From: Pseudomonas sp.
Lineage (GTDB): Bacteria; Pseudomonadota; Gammaproteobacteria; Pseudomonadales; Pseudomonadaceae
Reading direction: 5' to 3'
Length of the DNA stretch: 64,000 nt
Assembly (NCBI GenBank): GCA_007713455.1
Contig: VMRT01000009.1
Coordinates: 310,001 to 374,000, forward strand
Numbering within the stretch: position 1 is the first letter of the stretch; each line of letters opens with the position of its first letter. The notes beneath the pieces were generated by a model that ran no database searches, had not been told where the DNA came from, and worked only from the letters and a program-made list of their open reading frames with translations. This document shows, piece after piece, positions 19,053 through 26,893 of this stretch. The translations under genes and the position numbers were made by a program.

Positions 19053-20405
19053 ATGCCTCTGATGTTACGCCGCGCCGCCGCCCTGCTGCTCGGAGCCTTC
19101 TATCTGCCCCTGCTGGCAGCAGCAGACAGCCAGCCCACCCACGAGTTCTTCCTCGACAACGGCCTGAAGGTGATCGTGCGCGAGGATCATCGTGCGCCGG
19201 TGGTGGTATCCCAGCTCTGGTACAAGGTTGGTTCCAGCTACGAGACGGCTGGCCAGACCGGCCTCTCCCACGCGCTCGAACACATGATGTTCAAGGGCAG
19301 CCGCAAGCTCGATGCCGGCGAAGCCTCGCGCATCCTGCGTGAGCTGGGCGCCGAGGAAAACGCCTTCACCAGCGACGACTACACCGCCTATTACCAGGTC
19401 CTGGCGCGTGACCGCCTGGCCGTCGCGTTCGAGCTCGAAGCCGATCGCCTGGCCAGCCTCAAGCTGCCGCCAGACGAGTTCGCCCGCGAGATCGAGGTGA
19501 TCAAGGAAGAACGCCGCCTGCGCACCGACGACAAGCCCAGCTCGCTGGCCTACGAGCGCTTCAAGACCATCGCCTATCCCGCCAGCGGCTACCGCAACCC
19601 GACCATCGGCTGGATGGCCGACCTCAACCGCATGCAGGCCAACGAGCTGCGCGCCTGGTACGAGCAGTGGTACGCACCGAACAACGCCACCCTGGTGGTG
19701 GTCGGCGACGTGACCGCCGATGAGGTCCGCGGACTGGCCGAGCGCTTCTTCGGCGACATCGAGAAACGCGAAGTGCCAGCAGCCAAGCGGCCACTGGAAC
19801 TGGCCGAACCGGGCGAACGGCGCCTCAAGCTGCACGTGAAGACCCAGCTGCCGACGCTGCTCATGGCCTTCAACGCACCGAGCCTGGCGACCGAGGAGAA
19901 CGCCCGCCAGGTGCACGCGCTGCGGTTGATTTCCGCCCTGCTCGACGGCGGCTACAGCGCGCGCCTGCCGGAGCGGCTGGAGCGCGGTGAGGAACTGGTG
20001 ACCAGCGCCTCGGCCTGGTACGACGCCTATGCCCGTGGCGACAGCCTGTTCGTCTTGAGCGCCGCGCCGAACATGCAGAAGGGCCGCACGCTGGAAGAAG
20101 TCGAAGCCGGCCTGTGGCAGGAGCTCGATGCGCTCAAGCAGACGCCCCCCTCTGCGGACGAACTCGAGCGCGTGCGTGCCCAGGTCATCGCCGGCCTGGT
20201 CTACGAGCGCGACTCCATCACCCAGCAGGCCACCACCATCGGCAAGCTGGAAACCGTCGGCCTGTCCTGGCGCCTGATGGACGAGGAGCTGAGCGCTCTG
20301 GAAGCGGTCACGCCCGAGGACATCCAGCAGGCCGCCCGCACCTACTTCACCCGCTCCCGCCTGAGCGTCGCCCATGTTCTGCCCGAGGAAGCCCGTGATG
20401 AGTGA
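19053..20405 (+). CDS. Periplasmic M16 zinc peptidase (catalytic partner)
   Basis: This 450-residue protein has a signal peptide (MPLMLRRAAALLLGAFYLPLLAAA) and the inverted zinc motif HxxEH in SHALEHMMFKGS, with the downstream glutamate in the EIEVIKEERR region. It is an insulinase/pitrilysin-type metallopeptidase. ATG 19053 or 19062 are both possible starts. An open frame runs much further upstream, but it overlaps ftsY in antisense and is a GC artefact. The gene overlaps the next M16 gene by eight bases, and the two products probably form a heterodimer in the periplasm. Confidence 0.88.
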   Translation: MPLMLRRAAALLLGAFYLPLLAAADSQPTHEFFLDNGLKVIVREDHRAPVVVSQLWYKVGSSYETAGQTGLSHALEHMMFKGSRKLDAGEASRILRELGAEENAFTSDDYTAYYQVLARDRLAVAFELEADRLASLKLPPDEFAREIEVIKEERRLRTDDKPSSLAYERFKTIAYPASGYRNPTIGWMADLNRMQANELRAWYEQWYAPNNATLVVVGDVTADEVRGLAERFFGDIEKREVPAAKRPLELAEPGERRLKLHVKTQLPTLLMAFNAPSLATEENARQVHALRLISALLDGGYSARLPERLERGEELVTSASAWYDAYARGDSLFVLSAAPNMQKGRTLEEVEAGLWQELDALKQTPPSADELERVRAQVIAGLVYERDSITQQATTIGKLETVGLSWRLMDEELSALEAVTPEDIQQAARTYFTRSRLSVAHVLPEEARDE

Positions 20406-21927
20406 ATCCAAAGCCCTGCGCCGTGGCCTGTTCGGCCTGCTGCTGGCGGCCGGCCTCGGCCTCGCGGGCTGCGATGACGGTTCCAGCGCCCTGCCGCAGC
20501 CCGGCCAGCCGGTCGAGCAGGACGTGGCCCGCGAAGCCAGCCAGCCCGCCGTGACGACCGAGAACGAGAAGCCCCGCCTGGAGTCGCTCGCCGAGCTGGG
20601 CGATCAACCACTGGCCCGGCGCAAACTGGACATCCAGAGCTGGCAGACCGCCGAAGGCGCCAAGGTACTGTTCGTCGAAGCCCGTGAGCTGCCGATGTTC
20701 GACCTGCGCCTGACCTTCTCCGCCGGCAGCAGCCAGGACGGCGACGTACCCGGCCTGGCACTGCTGACCAACGCCATGCTCAACGAGGGCGTGGCGGGCA
20801 AGGACGTCGGCGCCATCGCCCGTGGCTTCGAAGGCCTCGGTGCGGACTTCGGCAACGGTTCCTACCGCGACATGGCCGTGGCCAGCCTGCGCAGCCTCAG
20901 TGCGCCGGACAAGCGCGAGCCAGCGCTGGCGCTATTCAATCAGGTCATCGGCCAGCCGAGCTTCCCTGAGGACTCGCTGCAACGGATCAAGAACCAGCTG
21001 CTGGCCGGCTTCGAATTCCAGAAGCAGAACCCCGGCAAGCTGGCCAGCCTGGAGCTGTTCGAGCAGCTGTATGGCGATCACCCCTACGCCCACCCCAGCG
21101 AAGGTACCCCCCAGTCGGTACCGGCGATCAGCGTCGAGCAGCTGCGCGACTTCCACGCCCGCGCCTATGCGGCAGGCAATGCGGTGATCGCGCTGGTCGG
21201 CGACCTTTCCCGCGAAGAGGCCGAAGCCCTGGCCGCCGACGTCTCCGCCGCCCTGCCGCAAGGCCCGGCGCTGCCAACGACGCCGACGCCCGAGGCTCCG
21301 GTTGCCGGCAAGCACCATATCGATTTTCCCTCCAACCAGAGCCATCTGATGCTGGCCCAACTCGGCATCCCGCGTGGCCATCCGGACTATGCGGCGCTCT
21401 ATCTGGGCAACCAGATCCTCGGCGGTGGCGGCTTCGGCACGCGGCTGATGGAAGAGGTGCGCGAAAAGCGCGGCCTGACCTACGGCATCTATTCCGGCTT
21501 CAGCCCAATGCGCGCCGAAGGACCGTTCATGATCAGCATGCAGACCCGCGCCGAACTCACCGACGGCGCGCTGGAACTGGTGCAGCAGCTGGTCCGCGAC
21601 TACCTCGCCGAGGGTCCGACCGAGGCCGAGCTGGAGCGCAGCAAGCGCGAGATCGCCGGCAGCTTCCCGCTGTCTACCGCAAGCAATGCCGACATCGTCG
21701 GTCAGCTGGGTAGCATCGGCTTCTACGACCTGCCGCTGACCTACCTGGAGGATTTCATGGGCGAGGTGCAGGCGCTGACCGCCGAACAGGTCAAGACCGC
21801 GATGAACAAGCATCTGCAGGACGATGCCTTCGTCATCGTCACCGCCGGCCCCAGCGTCGAGCAGCAAGCGCTGCCGCCGCCCACCGATAAACCAGTCGAA
21901 CAGCCCAGCGGCGTTCCGGAGCACTGA
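20398..21927 (+). CDS. Secreted M16 family protein without zinc site (non-catalytic partner)
   Basis: The 509-residue product has a lipoprotein-like N-terminus (GLLLAAGLGLAGC, Cys at about 25), a proline/glutamine-rich linker, then an M16 fold. Where the peptidase has HxxEH, this one reads LALLTNAMLNEG, so zinc cannot be bound in the usual way. It retains the substrate-holding segment VREKRGLTYGIYSGFSP (Arg/Tyr pair), as in two-subunit M16B enzymes. ATG 20398 overlaps the stop region of the catalytic partner. Its stop shares a base with the rsmD start. Confidence 0.87.
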   Translation: MSESKALRRGLFGLLLAAGLGLAGCDDGSSALPQPGQPVEQDVAREASQPAVTTENEKPRLESLAELGDQPLARRKLDIQSWQTAEGAKVLFVEARELPMFDLRLTFSAGSSQDGDVPGLALLTNAMLNEGVAGKDVGAIARGFEGLGADFGNGSYRDMAVASLRSLSAPDKREPALALFNQVIGQPSFPEDSLQRIKNQLLAGFEFQKQNPGKLASLELFEQLYGDHPYAHPSEGTPQSVPAISVEQLRDFHARAYAAGNAVIALVGDLSREEAEALAADVSAALPQGPALPTTPTPEAPVAGKHHIDFPSNQSHLMLAQLGIPRGHPDYAALYLGNQILGGGGFGTRLMEEVREKRGLTYGIYSGFSPMRAEGPFMISMQTRAELTDGALELVQQLVRDYLAEGPTEAELERSKREIAGSFPLSTASNADIVGQLGSIGFYDLPLTYLEDFMGEVQALTAEQVKTAMNKHLQDDAFVIVTAGPSVEQQALPPPTDKPVEQPSGVPEH

Positions 21928-22529
21928 TGGCCAACCCACCCATTCGCCCCAGCGCCCACGGCGGCCAGGGCCAGTTGCGCATCATCGGCGGCGAATGGCG
22001 CTCGCGCCGCTTCAGCTTCCCCGATGCCGAAGGCCTGCGCCCCACGCCGGACCGGGTGCGCGAAACCCTGTTCAACTGGCTGGCACCCTACCTGTCCGGC
22101 GCGCGGGTGCTCGACCCGTTCACCGGCAGCGGCGCGATCTATCTCGAAGCGCTGTCGCGCGGCGCCAGCATGGCCCTGGCGCTGGACGTGAACGCCAACG
22201 CCATCGCCAGCCTGCGCAAGCACCTGGACACGCTCAACTGCGGCCACGGCCAACTGCTGCAGAGCGATGCCCTGCGCTATCTGGACACCCAGACGCCGAC
22301 CGCCTTCGACCTGGTATTCCTCGACCCGCCGTTCAACAAGAACCTGTTGCAACCAGCCTGCGAGCTGCTGGAGAACAAGGGTTGGCTGGCCGAACACGCC
22401 TGGGTCTACACCGAAAGCGAGGCACTGCCGTCCAGCCTCGGCCTGCCGGGGAACTGGCGACTGCATCGGGAGAAGCAGGCCGGCAAGGTGCACTACGCGC
22501 TCTGGGAGCGCCACGCACCCGCTGCTTGA
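21927..22529 (+). CDS. rsmD: 16S rRNA (guanine966-N2)-methyltransferase RsmD
   Basis: This 200-residue enzyme has the RsmD pattern: GGQGQLRIIGGEWRSRRF near the start, PTPDRVRETLFNWL, VLDPFTGSGAIYLEALSRGA for SAM binding, and the catalytic VFLDPPFNKN (DPPF type, N2-guanine methylation). It acts on the assembling 30S subunit. The start overlaps the preceding stop (TGATG). In E. coli rsmD is near ftsYEX too, so the position is conventional. Confidence 0.94.
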   Translation: MANPPIRPSAHGGQGQLRIIGGEWRSRRFSFPDAEGLRPTPDRVRETLFNWLAPYLSGARVLDPFTGSGAIYLEALSRGASMALALDVNANAIASLRKHLDTLNCGHGQLLQSDALRYLDTQTPTAFDLVFLDPPFNKNLLQPACELLENKGWLAEHAWVYTESEALPSSLGLPGNWRLHREKQAGKVHYALWERHAPAA

Positions 22530-22540
22530 AGCCGGCGACT

Positions 22541-22945
22541 TCAGTAGAAGTCGACGGTCTGACCGTGGCGATCGAAGGCCAGGAAGCGGCCGACGTTGCC
22601 GGTCTCGATGGCGCTGACCATCATCTTCAGTGGCTGCTCGGCCTCGTCGGCGTTCGGCGTGATGCCGGCCTGGCCGGGCAGCGCCGCGGCGAACAGCAGA
22701 TCCCAGGCCACACCGGTGCGCTCGGATTCTTCACGCAGCGCGGCGAAGTCGTTCAGTTCCTCGGGCAGCTTGTCGACGCAGAGCACCGGTTTCAGCGAAC
22801 CGCCGGCGTTTTCCTCGAAACGCTGGCGCTCGGCCTCGGTGGCGTCCTCGGGCAGTTCGGCACTGACGAAAACGAACAGCAGGCGCTGGGGCTCGCGTTC
22901 CTGGCGTGCGGCGCCGAGCAGTTGATCGAAGGGGGTAGGCGTCAT
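22541..22945 (-). CDS. Conserved hypothetical protein, 134 residues
   Basis: Placed from ATG 22945 (MTPTPFDQLLGAARQE); an upward extension to 23056 looks non-coding. The protein is acidic and has no signal or membrane segment. Notable blocks are PQRLLFVFVSAELPEDATEAERQRFE, CVDKLPEEL, and a C-terminus with RFLAFDRHGQTVDFY. A gene of this kind sits at this position in other Pseudomonas. It is convergent with rsmD, 11 bases apart. Function unknown to me. Confidence 0.68.
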   Translation of the reverse strand: MTPTPFDQLLGAARQEREPQRLLFVFVSAELPEDATEAERQRFEENAGGSLKPVLCVDKLPEELNDFAALREESERTGVAWDLLFAAALPGQAGITPNADEAEQPLKMMVSAIETGNVGRFLAFDRHGQTVDFY

Positions 22946-23118
22946 GGGCAGGGTTCCGGATAAGACTATCGCGTCACTCTCCCCCCCTTGGGCGGCGCTG
23001 ACCATATCCCCAAAGGCATAAGTCGCCGGGCGGCCAGCATCATTCAAAGACTGCATCGTGCTTTTCTTCCCGCCGCCGAGGCTCTAACGTCGAAGCAAAC
23101 CGAGAAACCCGAGCGACC

Positions 23119-24102
23119 GTGTCCGAAACCTTCCAACCCGCCTGGTGGCTTCCCGGGCCGCATCTGCAGACCCTGTGGAACCCATTCTTTCGCAAGGCGC
23201 CGCGCCTCGAGCGCCGGCGTGAGCGACTGTGGCTGGCCGATGGCGATTTCATCGACCTGGACTGGCACGGCCCGCATGAGGCCACGGCGCCGCTGGTCCT
23301 GGTGCTGCACGGGCTGACCGGCTCGTCGAATTCGCTTTACGTGGTCGGCCTGCAGCAACAGCTGAACGCACAGGGCTGGGCCAGCGTCGCGATCAACTGG
23401 CGCGGCTGCTCGGGCGAACCCAACCTGCTGCCACGCGCCTATCATTCCGGCGCCAGCGACGATCTCGCCGAAGTGATTGGGCATCTGCAGGCCAGCCGAC
23501 CCATGGCGCCGCTGTATGCGGTGGGTTACTCGCTGGGCGGCAACGTGCTGCTCAAGTACCTCGGCGAAACGGCAGCCAGTTGCCCGCTGCGCAAGGCGGT
23601 GGCGGTGTCCGTGCCATTCCGCCTGGACCAGTGCGCCGATCGCATCGGCCTCGGCTTCTCCCGCGTCTATCAGGCGCATTTCATGAAGGCGATGGCCGCC
23701 TACGTGAGGGACAAACAGCAGCGCTTCCAACGCGAGGGGTTGCTGAACCACCTCGGCGCCTTGCAGAGCCTCGGCCCACTGCACGGCATGCGCACCTTCT
23801 GGGATTTCGACGGTCGCTTCACCGCGCCACTGCATGGCTACAGCGACGCCCAGGACTATTACCGCCGTGCCTCCAGCCGCTACTACCTGCCGACGATCAC
23901 GACCCCAACCCTGCTGATCCAGGCCGAGGACGATCCCTTCGTGTTCCGCCACAGCGTGCCGGAAGCGGCCGAGCTGTCAGCGACCACCACCCTCGAGCTG
24001 CATGCCGATGGCGGCCACGTCGGCTTTATCGAAGGCACGCCGCGCAGGCCGCGCTACTACCTGGAGCGGCGAATACCGCAGTGGCTGGCGCAAACACCGT
24101 GA
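23119..24102 (+). CDS. YheT-like alpha/beta hydrolase
   Basis: This 327-residue hydrolase begins with GTG 23119 in FQPAWWLPGPHLQTLWNPFFRK, the YheT family opening. The oxyanion strand is LVLVLHGLTGSSNS, and the nucleophile elbow is GYSLGGNVLLKYLGE. The acid is probably in AEDDPFV and the histidine in DGGHVGFIEG. The family is annotated as putative esterases; the natural substrate is not known. There is no signal peptide. It is convergent with the TetR gene downstream. Confidence 0.85.
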   Translation: MSETFQPAWWLPGPHLQTLWNPFFRKAPRLERRRERLWLADGDFIDLDWHGPHEATAPLVLVLHGLTGSSNSLYVVGLQQQLNAQGWASVAINWRGCSGEPNLLPRAYHSGASDDLAEVIGHLQASRPMAPLYAVGYSLGGNVLLKYLGETAASCPLRKAVAVSVPFRLDQCADRIGLGFSRVYQAHFMKAMAAYVRDKQQRFQREGLLNHLGALQSLGPLHGMRTFWDFDGRFTAPLHGYSDAQDYYRRASSRYYLPTITTPTLLIQAEDDPFVFRHSVPEAAELSATTTLELHADGGHVGFIEGTPRRPRYYLERRIPQWLAQTP

Positions 24103-24115
24103 GCTCTCGCCTGCT

Positions 24116-24790
24116 CTAGACGCCGGGCGCGTCCGGCAGGGGGTCCAGCTCGACGAAATATTGCTGCTGCAGCGCCGCCACGGCTTCGCGGGCACCCGGC
24201 GCAACGAAGCCGCTTTCCAGTGCCAGCACCTGATAGATGCCCCGGCGCAGCTGCAGTTGATCCAGGTTTTCGGTTCCTGCGCCAACCGTGCCGAGGAAAC
24301 GCACCCAGGAGGTGAGCACGATCCAGGCATTCAGCGCCAAGGCCTCGGCCTGAAGCGGATCCATCAGCAGAATGCCGGCATCGACGAAACCCTGATAGAT
24401 CGCCCGGGCATGCCGCAGGCAACGACCGGCGAAGGCCTGGTAGCGCTGGGCGAGCTGCGGATTGGCATCCAGCAGACCTTCCAGATCACGGTGCAGAAAG
24501 CGGTAATCCCACATCGCGCCCAGCAGCGCCTCAAGGTAAAGCGCCTTGTCCTGTACCTGCATTTCCCGCTCCGGCGGCAGGCGCAGGAACTGATCGACAC
24601 ACGATTCATACTGCCCGAAGAGCTCCGCGACGATCGCCTGCTTGTTGGGGAAGTGGTAGTACAGATTGCCCGGCGAAATGCCCAGATGGGCGGCGATGTG
24701 GTTGGTCGTGACGTTGCGCTCGCCCTGGGCGTTGAACAGCGCCAGGCTGGTTTCGAGGATACGGTCGCGGGTCTTTGCTCGGGGGGCCAT
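24116..24790 (-). CDS. laoR: TetR-family repressor, LaoR-like
   Basis: This 224-residue regulator has an N-terminal helix-turn-helix (RDRILETSLALFNAQGERNVTTNHIAAHLGISPGNLYYHFPNKQAIVAELF), a TetR hallmark, and a C-terminal ligand-binding half rich in leucine and tryptophan. ATG 24790 (MAPRAKTRD) is preferred to 24826, which adds a poorly conserved leader. It is divergent from the aldehyde dehydrogenase gene; the shared 128-bp gap contains a perfect palindrome inside a promoter. By position it corresponds to the TetR regulator of the long-chain alcohol oxidation genes (laoABCR) of P. aeruginosa; the name rests on synteny and my memory of that system. Confidence 0.8.
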   Translation of the reverse strand: MAPRAKTRDRILETSLALFNAQGERNVTTNHIAAHLGISPGNLYYHFPNKQAIVAELFGQYESCVDQFLRLPPEREMQVQDKALYLEALLGAMWDYRFLHRDLEGLLDANPQLAQRYQAFAGRCLRHARAIYQGFVDAGILLMDPLQAEALALNAWIVLTSWVRFLGTVGAGTENLDQLQLRRGIYQVLALESGFVAPGAREAVAALQQQYFVELDPLPDAPGV

Positions 24791-24860
24791 GGGTGATTGG
24801 GTCTCGGCGCTGAAGCGAAGGGGCAACGGTACACGCCGGCAGGCGGGCAGGCACGTTTCA

Positions 24861-24889
24861 TTGACAGATTAGAGCAATTACTCTAAAAA
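24861..24889 (+). promoter_or_regulatory. laoB promoter with palindromic operator
   Basis: TTGACA (24861-24866) and TAAAAA (24884-24889) are 17 bases apart. Between and overlapping them is the perfect inverted repeat TTAGAG-N6-CTCTAA (24869-24886). A repressor bound there would block polymerase, and the adjacent divergent TetR gene is the obvious candidate. Confidence 0.65.
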
Positions 24890-24918
24890 CTTTCCAGCAC
24901 ATCGCATCAGGAGCCCGT

Positions 24919-26331
24919 ATGTCAGTCGAAATCCCGCAAGCGCTGATCGCCCTGGAGGTCTTGTTCGCCCGCCAGCGCTCGGCTTTCACCGCCACACCGA
25001 TGCCTTCGAAAGGGGATCGCCTGCGTTGGCTGGACGCCCTGCGCGATGTGCTGGTCAGTCATCAACCGGCGCTGATCGAGGCGATCGCCGCGGATTTCGG
25101 GCATCGTTCGGCCGACGAGACCCTGCTGGCGGAAATCATGCCCAGCCTGCACGGTATCCGGTACGCCAGCCGTCATTTGCGGCGCTGGATGAAACCCTCA
25201 CGCCGGCATGTCGGCCTGGCCTTCCAACCGGCCAGCGCACGGGTGATCTACCAGCCGCTGGGCGTGGTCGGCATCATCGTGCCGTGGAACTACCCACTCT
25301 ATCTGGCCATCGGGCCGCTGATCGGCGCGCTCGCCGCCGGCAATCGCGTGATGCTGAAGATGAGCGAATCGACGCCTGCCACCGGGCAGCTACTCAAGCA
25401 GCTGCTGGCGCAGATATTCCCTGAAGATCAGGTAGCGGTGGTGCTCGGCGATGTAGAGGTCGGGCAGGCCTTCGCCCGGCTGCCGTTCGATCACCTGCTG
25501 TTCACCGGTTCGACGCACATCGGCCGCGAGGTGATGCGCGCGGCAGCGGAGAACCTGACGCCGGTGACGCTGGAACTCGGCGGCAAGTCGCCGGCGATCG
25601 TTTCGGCCAGCGTCCCCCTGGGCGATGCCGCCGAGCGCATCGCCTTCGGCAAGTGCATGAACGCCGGGCAGACCTGCGTCGCGCCGGACTATGTGCTGGT
25701 GCCGCGCGAGCGTGTCGAGGACTTCGTCGGCGCCTACCGTGAGGCGGTACAGCGTCTGTATCCGAGCCTTGCGGACAACCCTGATTACACCTCGATCATC
25801 AATGCGCGTCAGCTGGCACGACTGCAGGACTACCTCGACGACGCGCGGACCAAGGGCGCACATGTCGTGCCGCTGTTTGCCGAAGCGCAGCAGCGGCGTA
25901 TGCCGCACTGCCTGCTGCTGAACACGACCGACGACATGCGCGTGATGCAGGAGGAAATCTTCGGCCCGCTGTTGCCGATCGTGCCCTACGCCGATCTGGA
26001 CGAAGCGCTGGCCTACATCAACGCGCGCCCGCGACCGTTGGCGCTGTACTACTTCGGCTACGACCGCGGCGAGCAGCAGCGCGTACTGCAAACCACCCAC
26101 TCCGGTGGCGTGTGCCTGAACGACAGCCTGTTGCACGTCGCCCAGGACGACCTCCCCTTCGGCGGCATCGGCCCCTCCGGCATGGGGCACTACCACGGCC
26201 ACGAGGGCTTCCTCACCTTCAGCAAGGCCAAGGGTGTATTCATCAAGCAGCGCTTCAATGCCGCCCGGCTGATCTACCCGCCCTACGGCAAGTGGTGGCA
26301 GAAGCTGATCTATACGCTGTTTATCCGCTGA
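24919..26331 (+). CDS. laoB: Aldehyde dehydrogenase, LaoB-like
   Basis: This 470-residue NAD(P)-dependent aldehyde dehydrogenase is of the coniferyl/fatty-aldehyde type. Landmarks are PWNYP (Asn124), GSTHIGREV, LELGGKSP (general base Glu219), AGQTC with the nucleophile Cys253, and EEIFGPLLPI. The C-terminus ends in a hydrophobic, basic stretch (YGKWWQKLIYTLFIR) that could touch the membrane, as in enzymes acting on long-chain aldehydes. AGGAG precedes ATG 24919. It is the first gene of an operon with a Tat protein and a GMC oxidoreductase. The likely role is oxidation of long-chain aldehydes to acids. Confidence 0.86.
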   Translation: MSVEIPQALIALEVLFARQRSAFTATPMPSKGDRLRWLDALRDVLVSHQPALIEAIAADFGHRSADETLLAEIMPSLHGIRYASRHLRRWMKPSRRHVGLAFQPASARVIYQPLGVVGIIVPWNYPLYLAIGPLIGALAAGNRVMLKMSESTPATGQLLKQLLAQIFPEDQVAVVLGDVEVGQAFARLPFDHLLFTGSTHIGREVMRAAAENLTPVTLELGGKSPAIVSASVPLGDAAERIAFGKCMNAGQTCVAPDYVLVPRERVEDFVGAYREAVQRLYPSLADNPDYTSIINARQLARLQDYLDDARTKGAHVVPLFAEAQQRRMPHCLLLNTTDDMRVMQEEIFGPLLPIVPYADLDEALAYINARPRPLALYYFGYDRGEQQRVLQTTHSGGVCLNDSLLHVAQDDLPFGGIGPSGMGHYHGHEGFLTFSKAKGVFIKQRFNAARLIYPPYGKWWQKLIYTLFIR

Positions 26332-26346
26332 TGCGTGGCTGAGTCG

Positions 26347-26877
26347 ATGCACGAGCCTTCCCTCAATCGCCGCGGCCTGCTCAAGGTCGGACTGCTCGGC
26401 GGCGCGCTCCTGGCCGGCGGCGGCTTGCTCAGCCGGACCCTCAGCGCCTCGGCGGACGGCGCGGCGAGCCGCTTCTTCGTGCTGCGTGACAGCGATCTGC
26501 CCATGCTGCGCCGACTAACGCCGTTGCTGCTGGAAGGCTCGACGGCGCCCAGTGACATGCCGCAGGTCGTGCAGACCACCCTCGTCAGCCTTGACCTGGG
26601 CCTGCACCACTTGTCGCCCGCGCTGCTAAGCCAGGTACGCCAGCTGTTCGACGTACTCAGCCTGCCACTGACCCGCGGGCCGCTGAGCGGAATCTGGAGC
26701 GGCTGGGAGGTCGCCTCCGATGATCAAATACGCGCGTTCCTGCAGCGCTGGCAAAACAGCTCGCTCGCCCTGCTGCGCCAGGGTCATGCCTCGCTGCTGC
26801 AGATGATCCTCATGGCCTGGTACGCCAGCCCCGCCGCCTGGGCGCACTGCGGTTATCCCGGACCGCCGAAGGTCTGA
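26347..26877 (+). CDS. laoC: Tat-exported small protein, LaoC-like
   Basis: This 176-residue protein has a twin-arginine signal (LNRRGLLKVGLLGGALLAGGG), so it is expected to be folded before export. The remainder is helical with LPMLRRLTPLLLEG and a tryptophan-rich end, WYASPAAWAHCGYPGPPKV. The layout resembles the small Tat subunits that accompany FAD-dependent GMC dehydrogenases (gluconate/sorbitol type). GTG 26335 is an alternative start; neither has a clear ribosome-binding site. It is 15 bases after laoB and 16 bases before the GMC gene, suggesting a subunit or export partner of that enzyme. Confidence 0.75.
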   Translation: MHEPSLNRRGLLKVGLLGGALLAGGGLLSRTLSASADGAASRFFVLRDSDLPMLRRLTPLLLEGSTAPSDMPQVVQTTLVSLDLGLHHLSPALLSQVRQLFDVLSLPLTRGPLSGIWSGWEVASDDQIRAFLQRWQNSSLALLRQGHASLLQMILMAWYASPAAWAHCGYPGPPKV

Positions 26878-26893
26878 CTGATAGGAGGCATCC

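Noticed and set aside
19065-20411. 448-residue minus-strand open frame over the M16 peptidase
   Set aside because: Shadow of the HxxEH-containing gene.
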